DNA of 64,000 nucleotides, taken from positions 30,738,497 through 30,802,496 of the forward strand of contig NC_080670.1 in assembly GCF_030247195.1 (NCBI RefSeq), written 5' to 3'. Below the pieces are notes generated by a model. The model worked only from the letters and a program-made list of their open reading frames with translations, was not told where the DNA came from and searched no databases. Below are positions 11,041-23,000 of this stretch, piece by piece. A program made the translations under genes and the position numbers. The first letter of the stretch is position 1; every line of letters starts with the position of its first letter. The DNA is from Topomyia yanbarensis. Lineage: Eukaryota > Arthropoda > Insecta > Diptera > Culicidae.

Positions 11041-14000
11041 GTAAGTTGCCGTTCCATCGAACAACGCATTTAGAATACCCCCTTAACTGATGTCGCTTTT
11101 TTTCCTTGTGCTTGAAAAAAATACGCAAAACAAACAAAATAGATGGCGCGGACGTGCTGGTGGTACTACATCTCCAAATTCACCGAGTTCTTCGACACGA
11201 TATTCTTCATCCTGCGAAAGAAGTATCAGCACGTGTCGACTCTGCACGTGATCCATCACGGCTGCATGCCATTTTCGGTGTGGATGGGCATGAAGTTCGC
11301 TCCGGGTAAGTTTTTAGCAATAAGAGAAATGTGGTTGCGATCGACACAGTTTTTTAAAAGCGGTAAAGCTCAATAAAACAATGATGTCATATTTTTCGGG
11401 AAGATATCAAATGATTTGAGAGATACTGTAAACTACCAGATATGTGACTAAATCGAATTAAAATTAGAAACTGTGTGCTATATTACTCCCTACGGAGAAT
11501 TTAGTCAATTTTGCATGTAGCATCTATCTGGTGTCATGTCAGTACCTGATACTGATGAGACGAATTCAAAACACAATCCATTACATACTAGAAACTGTGA
11601 TTAAACCTTCAAATGTCCATCTTTACCGCCATCCTACCAACATTCTCAATGGACAAAATTCACCTGTGGCCACGACAGAGTAGCACTTGTTCCAGACTTG
11701 TTTACGTTAAGCCGGTTGTTCGCTGCTATTACAGCTGGAATGCTCGAGAGGCGATACCAACCAAACTGCCCTGATTATACAATCCCGCAAATATTAACTC
11801 ACTGGCACAGGTTTTGCGCAGTGCTCTTCATCGTCTCTTCGACCGGTCGCTTATTGTCGGGGCCTGGTCTGGTTCAAGCACCAGCATTCCTTAACCAGTT
11901 CCAGTGGTTAAACGTATTTGTTTCCCTTTTTTTGCTGTTTATCGATGTACGCATAAACACTTGCACTGTACAGTGAAAACCCGCTAATCTGACGAGACGA
12001 TTAATTACCATGCTCAGTCCCATCTGAAATATGTTGATCATACTTTACATAGGGGTCATTGCACCTCACAATCTACTTCGAATTTTCGAATAAACAAGAC
12101 TTCACTGTATCGGAGTGTACTAGCAAATACCATCTGCACACGACCCGATACGGGACAGTTGATTGTCTAAGAGTCCGAACCGAGTCTCATATCATCATCG
12201 TATCACATTAGCTACTATCTTTCCCAATGCGATCAAATGCGCAAAAAGATCCACTTTTCCAACGAATTTATTGACCATTTCGTTCGAATGTATTAATAAC
12301 TAATCGTCAATCGGGTCAAGTTCAGGCGGCCACTGCTGTTTCGATGTGTTTCTTTTTTTATCTCCACCGCCCCACGACCACCTAATGCTGAATGCGAACT
12401 TGAGATGTTTACCGATGTCCGTTTTATCACCCCTTCTCCCTCGGGTGCGGATCATATCATACCTGCTGGCTACCCACCATCTAGTGTTGGTAGCGGTGGT
12501 GCCTCTGCTAATTGCCATCATTGGTAGTAGTGACGGGTGCCCTCCAACGCATCGAATGGTGTAATATTGGTAAATCAAAATCACAACCCGCAACGGCCTA
12601 CGAAATGCTATTGCCATCGATTTGTAGAATCTGGTTAGTGCATTTAGTAAAAGGGCGTAACACAGCATAATATGTATGGTCGTGTAAGCAACTTGTAAAA
12701 CACACCTACCGCGGGGCCCTTTTCAACTTTACATCTCTAGCAATGTGTTATTTCGCTACTCTTCTGACACAACCGGTTTGTTTACATGACATAACAGCGA
12801 AACCGAAACCAAAACAACAGCAGCACCTACGACTACAACAACGGGGCTAACGAATTCGTTGTCGGATTGCGGAGGGCCCACCATTCCTCATCTGCATTAT
12901 CAGCCTAGCGGCGATGCTAATACACCATCCCAACCGTCGCGACGCTCTGCTAGTGGAGATATAGGCCCGATGTAGGACAAGACCTACAAACCAAAGGGGG
13001 GAAAGAAAGAGCCACTTCACACGACCTTTCTCTACTTTTGCCTTTTTTGTTGTGTCCCCAGCTTCGCACCCATCATTATCATCACCTTTCATCGGTTTGT
13101 GGGCTGTGGGCGCTGCGGTGAGCGTAGGTGCCGAGGGATCACCACCAGATGAAAGGAAAAGTGTGTGGCATCCGCGTGTCTTCTTAAGTAATAATCCGCT
13201 GATGGAGGCGGCGAAGAATGCGACACCGCCGGTTTGATACTAATTTGGCTGCAATGAAGTAAAAAGTGAATGTCAGTTTGCCGATAAGGCAGACGCTTTG
13301 TCCCATGAACTACTATACATGATGCGCCCGTTGGCGTGATAGCTACAGTATGGCCTTTAAAAAAAAGTATGCAGAAATCATTACACATATTTTAGAAGCG
13401 TTTATCTCGTAAAATGGAATGAAAAGCAGCTTGCATTCGTAAAATAGAATCTAGCATGAAGATTCACTTCAACAAAAAAATTCTATTCAAAATGTTAGGC
13501 GCTTGCAATCAACAACTTTGTGAGCATCCGAAAAATGGTGGAGGATGGCAGCAAATTGCATAATTTTAGGCCTTTTGAATCTACAGCCTTGTGTTGTCCT
13601 GCATGGAGAATAAATTGATTTCATTCTCTTTCTGGAAAAGGACGACAATAAAACATAATTTCAAGAAAAAAAACTGTTTACAACTAGCATTTCTAATTTT
13701 AATGTTTACAGTAAAGAGCCTATTTTCCCCATTTTTATTATCCTGCCCTTTTTAAGTCATTGATTAGAGAAGTGTCTGTCATCTTTGCCGAACGCATTGA
13801 GTCAAATGGTGGGGTGAAAATCGTGACACACGATTCTTTGTGCTCAAAAACAAGAATCTTATCATATTCAGGTCATTTTTGTTATTATACTGCTTCTTAA
13901 GAATAAAGCAAAGATACCAGTTCTAATAGATTCCATCGATCGAAGGCCGAGTATTTAACGAGTAGAAAAAAACTATAGCTCATCGCGCTATAGTTTTTTT

Positions 14001-17000
14001 CTAACTTCTTGGATTTCATTGTGATGTCCTTAATTTTTCTCAATTCTTAGTCTTCATGCGCATAGTATTTTTACTACTTGTAAAGTTTGCTTTATGATAA
14101 GCATGGGATTAGAGTTAGATGAAGTATCGACAATTAAATTTGAATGTTTATCATTTCTAGGAAATAACATATACGCTCCATGCATAGAAGATCACCGGAA
14201 CCAGAATGTCAGGTATCGGAACATTGGGTGGTCATCCTCGGACTCGCAAGGAGTATATAATTCAAAATCTGGCTTCAAGATATTCAGTACATCACCAAAC
14301 AACATGCTCAATGTACTGGCAACCCGCTTCGCAAGCACGTATTCATTCTTCTTGAGTTTTTCAATGCGCATCCAGCGGGACATGATCGTTGACAACATTC
14401 GATTAAAGTCCCGAAACGAATCCAGTGCTTTGAACTTTGATACCTTAGGAATAATTGAGAACGCAGTCAGTGTCTCGGATCTCCATCATCCCAAAAGAGT
14501 TGCCAACTTACAAGCGTTCTCTGGCTGGACGCACAATTGGAAAATATTTACCGTAGTGATAATATCACAGTTTCGTGAAGTGGATTATGATGGATTCATA
14601 GTCGAATAATTTGTATCCAAGCCGTGCAGACTACAGTGACAAGACAAAAATGACCCCCATCGGCCCACTGCTGAGTCAATTCCTAAGTCTAGTTACCGGA
14701 CTAACGTGCCTTATATTTGGTTGGGACTATTCGACAATTTAGGCGAAGAAAATCAATTTGCTACCATTTCGCCGCTAGATGGTGTGGTATGTATATGTTT
14801 ATTACCAAATGTAAGAATCGTAAAAATAGTTCTAGTGTCTGCAACTTTGTCGAAGACTACAAAACTATCCAACTTTTTGACGGAAAAAATATTCTTATTA
14901 CGTAGCTATGTCTGAGTTAGTTTTGCGCGGGGCCTAACAGAGCTTGGCAATGATCACGACCTTTTTTTTGGTGGAAAAATGGAACGGTTTAGCTAAATAG
15001 TAACTTTTGCAAAATTCCAATGCAACTCATATCATCTGTAAGCGTCTTTTTTTGCTTCGAAAATTTTAGTTCCACATTTCTCCGAATAGAGGAAGCAACA
15101 CTCACTTCCATTGAGAGAAATAGAACATTTTCAGAATAACTACTGGAAAGTGTTTGTTCTAAACGTTGTAAAAGACTCCCAATTTCTATCTCTCTCCGAA
15201 GAAAAATAGGGTTGGCTCCCTTTGTATGTTGAAACAAATAACTTAAATTTTCGAATCAGAAAATGGCACATAGCACCTGAAATTACAGCTTTTCCGCAAA
15301 ACAACTAACAATTCCTAGTTCCACCAGGCGTCTCTACTTCAAAATTTGAGCTAAATCGGGCAAGTCTAGCGACCGGACCAATGTTTTCGAAGTTTGTATG
15401 GGATTTTTCGACAATTTACACGAAGAAAGGGCACCTAGATTGCACTTTCTCCGCTAGATGGCACTGTATGCATTAGCTAATCAACTGCAATTGAAAATGA
15501 AAAAGACAATTATTTTTTGCCTCCGACTTCGTCAAAGACTGCAAACCAAGCCATTTTCCTTAGAAACTATTAAACTTTCATCAAAGTGATGGCTGAGTCA
15601 GTTTCACATGGGCCTAACATGGTGGTAAATCAGTAGTGGATTCGAATAACCTTTATTTTTTGCAAAACATTGGTTGGGTTTAACTGCATACACTGAAGTC
15701 TTTTTTATGCGGATTTGTAACTTGAATTTTTTATGCAGATTTTCAAAGTTATGCGGTACGTATCCCCCGCATAAAAAAGACTTCACTGTACTATGTTTGG
15801 AACTATTCTATTAGATGATATGAGTTCTTTTTTGACTACAATATTTTAGTTCCATATTTCAGCGCATAGAGGGCGCCAACACTAACTTTTAAAGAAAGAG
15901 AGGTAGAACATGGACGTATTCACGAGAATTGCTGGAAATGGTCTGTTCTGCAACTTTGTAGAAGGCAGTTGATTTCTATCTATTTCCGTTGGTAAGTTGA
16001 TGGTGGCGCCATCTATGTGGTGAAATGGGAAACTGAAATTTTCTTGTTAGAAGATGATCATGTACTAAAATTCGTTGAAACATACTATTCAGCTAAATCC
16101 AACCAACGACTGATTCACCACCAATTGCTGTTAGGTCTCATCCAATACTGACTCAGACATCACTTCATTCAAAGTTAATGACTTCTCCCAAGGAAGTGGG
16201 ATTGATTTGCAGTCTTTGTAAAACAGTAAAATTATTTTTTTTATTTTCAATTACAGTGATAAACTGATGCATACATTGCCAGTTAGCGGCGAAAATGAGG
16301 GTTAGTGGGCTGTCTAAAAACTCCATACTAGGGACTAGGAATCGACTCAGGGGCCCCTTTGATGGGCCTTTTTTTCTTGTCACTAGTGGTGACCCAATGT
16401 GCTCTGCAAAAGCAATAATCTGTTCATCTGTCAGAGACTATCTTTAGTTCTGCTTTTCCAGGAGCGAGGAAATTCTTAATATATAGGAAGAACTTGATTG
16501 AGAGCAGAGTGGTTTGCACTTGATTCGCTGCTTTCATTTTTCTAAAGTTTGTTAGACCCAAATTAAAAGCATACCTCGGGACCTGTGAAATCAGATGCCG
16601 CTCCCTTTTCCTTCTAGTCTATCCCATGGTTCAACTCTTTCGCCCTAGGCGGTTTCCATGCATTCACGCTCAAGAACAGGTTTCAATTGCATATACTTTC
16701 GCTTGAAAAATCGGTGTGGGGTTAATAGTAGCCTAGGTAGCTGGTTCGAATTCTATTTCACCGACTGCATTCTCAATGTTCGATTCAGCGGCGAGAAGTT
16801 TTTTTCTGACTCCTCCGGAATCGTGCAGGGTAGTCACTTGGGCCCGCCAGTGTTGCTGCTCTATTTCAACGATGCCTACAGTAACATCTAAACTATTCAG
16901 ATGGGAAACTGCCACGATAAAAGATCTCGGCCTAAATTTTTAACCGAAGCTCACAATCAAGCTGCGTATCTTTTTTCCAATCGGTTCTGTCGATTTTAAG

Positions 17001-20000
17001 CCTCAGCGCCTATTGCAATATAGAACGTCACTTTTGATATAGCTACCTTGCGTGAGTTTGGATTATCGTGTTTTGTTTTGTCGCCTTTCTTGTTCTGAAG
17101 CCATTTTTGTAACCACTGGTCCAATTTCGATGAAATTCTTCTGATGGTAATATTGCAATTAGTTTTAGTCAAAATTTTGTCAATTTTTACCCACACGCTG
17201 TAAAATTCTAGACATTCGAGTGCGTCCGTTTTTTCGATAAAGTTCTTTTTAAATATATCTTTCTAAGAATATACGTTACCAAAAGTTTCAATGAGGATTT
17301 GATTGTCTTTTTCCAGATATGTTGAGAAATAGAACGATTTAAATCGAAAATAAAGCGAAAAATTTAAAGCGAAATTATACAAAAATTAATTACAACTATC
17401 AATTTTTTGGTTTGCTTGTGTATTACATTTTTACCAGGTTTATACTTACAGGCAGGGTCACATTATGGACGTACTTAAGGCAAACTTATCGAAAAATGAA
17501 TAAGTTGAATTGTCGAAATGAAAACTGGGATTCGATTCTGCTGTTACTAGTGACTCCAGTCCCAGTCCGTATGGATGCAGAACTATCACTGCGCATTAGT
17601 AATACGGGTATTGAAACTTCTGCTACTAAGTGATATTTTTATAGGTAATCCTCACCATTCTTCCGCTCAAAGGTTCCATCTATTTTCTACCTGTTTTTCC
17701 AACGGGGAAAGCAGTGCGAAATGGTGAGTTAAACGAAAACAATTATGTTAAAAAAATTACCCCAGAGCCAGAATTCAAACCTGCAACCCTTGGGACTCCG
17801 GCCCAATGCACAAGCCCTTATGCTATCTATGGACTTTGATGACGTGCCGTGAAGATCGCATGATTATCGCATTGGCGATAGTGATTGTAAAATTTTCTCT
17901 AAAGGGAGATTACACAAAATCGCCGCTGCCACCCAACACATTTGTTCTATTTAATTTCCCAGCTATATACCAAGGTTTTCATTATCGTCTGGTGTCTGGA
18001 TGGATTCATTATCCATCGAACTTATGTGGATGCAGAGCCAATGGAGACTGTCGATCTCTGTTCCTTTCCCAGTTAACAGAGGTACGACTAAAGTTGAATT
18101 AAACAAATAATTATTTTTTTGGGGTCTTAACGTAAGTGCCAATTCCTTATTTATGACTTTGGGCTGGAGTCTCAAGGGTTGCAAGTTCGAATCCTGCCTT
18201 TGGGGTGATTTTTTCACATAAATAATTCCTTTCGTTTAACTCAGCATTTCGATCTGTTTCCCCGTTGGATACCACCAACAAGTCTTAAATAAGGCATTGG
18301 CATTTAAACCAAAACAATGAATTGATTGCTTTATTTGTCGCAAACGTGTTTGGACGATTGAGTACAAAAGAAATTCTTCAACTGTTCCATGACAAACCAA
18401 TCTCGCGGGCAACTATTTACGTTGTTTCGACGGAAAAAACCAGAAAATTAAAAGAAATGCTGTTGCTCTCCAAAATTAAGTGCAAAGGAAAATGTGGTAT
18501 GGTATGGTTAACAAATCAATACGCAAATTGGCACCGTAAACCGGGCTAACATTGATCATTTTTAGAAGTAATCATTACATATTTTTAAACGAAACACATA
18601 ATGGCAAACTAGCAAAAATGTTTGTATAAGCAAACTATTAAAAATTAATTTGGCACATCCGACTCTAAAGAAAAACAAAAACTTGCTTGGAATTTTAGCA
18701 AGATGTTGAATAAAAATTAATAAACACTCTCCGAAGCTTCCTAAAAATAAGTTCAAGTAAAACTTCGGACTTTTGTATATTTTGTACTCAAAAATCGAGC
18801 AATGTTTTCAAAAAATATAACAAGTATTTTAGAAGTTTTTGAATAAAACTCATTTCAAATTTGAATGATTAGGTAGACTATTCTAGTTGAATAAGAGTAA
18901 TCTACGAAAAAAGCTTCGAGTGATCAAAGCCACCCCGGTTTACGATACACAATTTTGATTAGCATAAACCTAGGCGAGCAAGAAAATATTCAGCGAAACA
19001 GCTATGAAATACAAATTTGCTACCGTACACTTCACCGTAAACACCGTAAAAAATTCATTATTTTGGATGATGAATCGTATTTTACATTTTTGCACCATAA
19101 ATTAAATCAAGAGTACTTATTCAAAAGGTCCTAAGTGACATTGAGCTCGAACTGAGAAAAACGAGTTTGAAGTTTCATGGACCTAAAACAAATCCCTATT
19201 AGAGAACAAATATGCGTTTTGATAGAACAATTATGCCAATATAGTCTAAGGACTATGCTCTTTAGGTAAATAATACTAAAAACATGAAATGTTTAGCGCT
19301 AATGTAGTTTTTAAGCGCTTTAGAATGATGCGTCCTTTTGAAAATTATAGGACCTTTCACATAGGTCTTTTTTCGGGTCCAAGAATCATACGACGCTGCA
19401 CATACGGTTTTTTTCAGCAAAGGTAGCTCTTACGACGAATACTGAATTTCTTCAAAGTTTTCGACAAAATGAGCACCGGAATACGAATGTTCTTCATTAC
19501 TATGGTAAATAGTTGCACTGGATTTAACAGAAGTCTTGCAGAAAAAAATGTGGGAAACTTTAGTTTATATTAACAAATCATTGGCTGGAAGTGGTTAAAA
19601 CCAACGAATGACATGTTACTTTAGAATAACTAAGCTTTCCAATTATCATTTAATTTATTATACTTACTAAATTCAACTTCGAAAATAAGTCGCATGAACA
19701 GAAGAAAATAATTTCTTTTATTTTGCTGCTTAGGACGTTTTTACTAGGTACCTATGTGCAGTGGGAAAAACATAGAATGAAATGAATCTTGCGTCGTTTT
19801 TGCATGGCGCCTATGAGCAGTTGCAGAGGTTTTGAAATATTTCGCGCATAGGTCCTTTCATTTTAAAAGGTCTCAAGTGCAAAATTTCAAAATATGATCA
19901 TGAAAACTTTGCGACTTTTTATATAATGCTTGTTATTTTGATAAATACTGAGTATAATGAATCCTGGTTTTCGGTATTCGTTAGCTATGCTGTAATCACA

Positions 20001-23000
20001 TGCTGTGCTGCAAATAACTCAGTTTGTTTACATTTGACACTAAGGACCATTTGAATCAGCACTCTTGAAATGGTCTTTACACCAAACTATGTGGAACACG
20101 TCGGCTAATCGAACACTTAGGTGTTGCAGTTGGAAATCATTTCTGAGAAAGGTGATCAGTGCCACTGATCCTTCCAAACAATACTAGAGCGGTTGATGCA
20201 GAAGTTTATATCAGTAAATGCTTGCCTAAAATGAGGCAATTCATATAAAAATATTCAAAAATCGGTGGATTGGCTGAATAAACAAAAATACTATTTTGCG
20301 CTAAAAAAGAACCTGCCACAGGCACGTATAATCGAAAATGTTTGGACTGTTATCAAACGTATGAGGTGCGACGAAGGTTGGGAGGCTCCAAACGAGTAGC
20401 AATTGATTTCTCGAATCAAGCGAAGATTAAAAGAAATCATCATCATAACCGCCGAAAATCGTTGACAACGGTCCATTAAGTGCGCTGTAAATCAATGGTT
20501 CGAAAGGTTATAGATATAATGAAATACCATTTAGACGAAAGTTTAATTGGGTATATTGTAACGACATATAATTAGCAAGGGACTGGAAGATGAAGTATTT
20601 TTCAAATATTAAGAGCCATACTACACAAGGAAGAGCAAGGATTTGAAGTGAGAAAGTTTAGAAAAGCGTGGAGTAGGGTCAATGAACAAGCTTAGAGTTT
20701 CCCGGTTACTTAACTCTTTGTCTTCTGCAACGCAGGAGTCAGGATCTTTTGGCATTAACCCATTCATGCCCATGTTGTTTGTGGACAACAACGTTTTTAA
20801 GCAGCTATAACTTTTGATTTAGGCAAGATTTGCTCACAAAAACAAGTAAGACTCATAAATGTGACTATTGGCTTTCATTTGAGTGTGAACAGTTACAAGG
20901 ATCAGCTCTAAAACTGAAGTTATTGCAATTAGTCTGATTGAACTCCGATGGAGCAGTGCTGCCAGGGACAGTTTACGTTGACGACGGAAAATGAATTTTT
21001 CATATAACTTTGTTAAGTTGCAATATTAGTGAAAACTGATAAAACTTATCAATTTAGATTATTTTTGGCTACGTTTTCCACGCAGTTGGACTATTGGAAA
21101 TATTCTAGGAGAATTGTATTGAGCATTGGAAGGTAAAAATTGAGCAGCTTCTAGCACTGTCATGGAAAGACCTACCTTTATGAAAAAAGGTTTTTCGTGT
21201 TTCTTGACCTCACCGTTCTCAAGAAAAAATAGTTTTGAAACCCTACATGTACTAGAAAAAAGTTGGGCATGAAAGGGTTAAATGCGAATCACCTGAGTCT
21301 GCGGCATGTCCGGACAAGCGTAAAGTCAATTTAATGACTTATGCTGGATGTTTTGTGTTCAAATGGCATACATTGACAATTTGTTTAAAAACATTCCGAA
21401 AGCGTGTTACCTTCCTTCCTTGTTACCTTATCTTCTTTTCAACATGAGCTGTGCTATGGCATATGGTCTACTTGGTGGTCGAATCGGCTGCAGTATACTG
21501 ATGAGATGAAATCGAAACTTTAAACACATCTTGTTAAATAAAAAAAAACCCTTCGAAATCATATGCAAAGTTTCTTGCGAAACTGGGAAGACCGAATGCA
21601 ATCGTTACGATAATCGAAACGAAAACGTAGGGTTTTCGCGATATAAAAATAAGCCATCTCCTTATGCGCCAATTGTTTAGTGATAAAACTGATCAAACTT
21701 CCCTTTGGTAACCGACTCATTTCTATACTTACAGGTGGTCACAGCACATTCTTCGCCATGTTGAACTCGTTTGTACATATTGTTATGTATTTCTACTACA
21801 TGGTAGCAGCCCTTGGACCAAAGTACCAGAAGTACATCTGGTGGAAGAAGTATCTCACCGCTTTCCAGATGGTAAGTTCCACATACAATCGACCAATATC
21901 TAGTTTAGTTAAGTTGGCTTAGATTTAGCAAGCAGTTCATGAGTATGGGATGTATCAGTTCGTTCGCTGTGGAATACTTCATTATTTTGAGGCCCTGTGA
22001 TTAAGATTCCATTAAAAGTAAAAATGATATTGGCTCTTGTTCAGGTGTTATAATATTAGTAATATTGAGATGAAATAGTTGCATTACAGCTTTTAACAAT
22101 GCAATGCTTTGACAAGGTTTTGAACAGCAGTTTACTTCTTGACTGCTTCGAAGAAATCTCGACGCGTGACCAATAAAACATAAATTCGAATGATTCTGTA
22201 GACAGGTCTATTAAAGGCCTGTTTTCAACTCCTAGAAATTGTTTCGAATCTTTTAATTTATGGAGCGTTACCGCTTTTTTCCTGAAAAATATTTTCGATG
22301 GCGTTTACGTCCCATTTGCATAAAAGGGCAGATTATCATTCTATTCAATAAATTGCCTAGCACGGAAATGTCAGCTACCTACTACGCAGGATTATCATAC
22401 AGCGATCACTCACAAATCTTAAACCGACGCCTATTGAATATTCTAGGTGCATTCAATGCCAAAGTGCGACCGGTAATAAAGACAAACTAGATCGCCGCAA
22501 CCCGGTTCGTAATTGCGGTATAGTCTACCAGCAGGGTCGTGCTCACTCTAGGCCATCCAGTTCGCGTAACGCACCGCGGTACCAATTACATCTAAATTAG
22601 ATTCTAGCCAGTCGCCCTTTTGCTTTACAGCAGCAGCAGCAGCAACATCCTATTAATGGTTCCAATTTCCACTTCCAGGTACAGTTCGTGGCAATCTTCA
22701 CGCACCAGTTCCAGCTGCTGTTCACCCAGTGCGATTACCCGAAGGGCTTCATGGTATGGATCGGTCTACACGGTGTCATGTTCCTGTTCCTGTTTTCGGA
22801 CTTTTACAAGCAGGCGTACAGTAAACGGAGGACAGCCATCGCGAAGCGGGCAGCCGAGCAGTTGCAATTGCAGCAGCAGCAGCAACAACAACAACAGCAA
22901 TACGATGCCCTCACGCACAACGGCACCAGCAATGGAGGTATCAGTCAGCACCTCAACGGGCATCATCTCGCCTATCAGAACGGAAAACTGTCGAACGGGG

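Larger units (their letters stand above)
18310..20515 (+). pseudogene. Tc1/mariner transposase pseudogene (ITmD37E-like), split by two MITEs
   Basis: Three separated plus-strand blocks make sense only together. 18322-18534 reads [19 protein letters not shown] (helix-turn-helix-like N-terminus). 18950-19118 contains [12 protein letters not shown], the first catalytic Asp region. 20170-20515 contains [24 protein letters not shown] and [12 protein letters not shown], the catalytic Glu region, followed by [15 protein letters not shown] and PQAR-IEN are wording typical of mosquito ITmD37E-like elements. Two MITEs (18535-18945, 19119-20056) and several stops break it. Confidence 0.72.
11306..21734 (+). 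other. 10.4-kb intron packed with mobile elements
   Basis: It runs from donor GTAAG at 11306 to acceptor TTACAG at 21734. It holds the MITEs, LINE fragments, mariner pseudogene and inverted repeats listed separately. The parts 12108-13962, 16900-17690 and 21350-21734 show nothing I recognise. A 92-codon open frame at 11698-11976 has no recognisable domain. Confidence 0.85.

Noticed and set aside
11143..11376. ATG at 11143 as an independent gene start
   Set aside because: It is the first codon of an internal ELOVL exon in phase with the preceding exon.
11698..11976. 92-codon open frame in the large ELOVL intron
   Set aside because: No domain, no splice signals fitting ELOVL phase, and length compatible with chance; left as unexplained.
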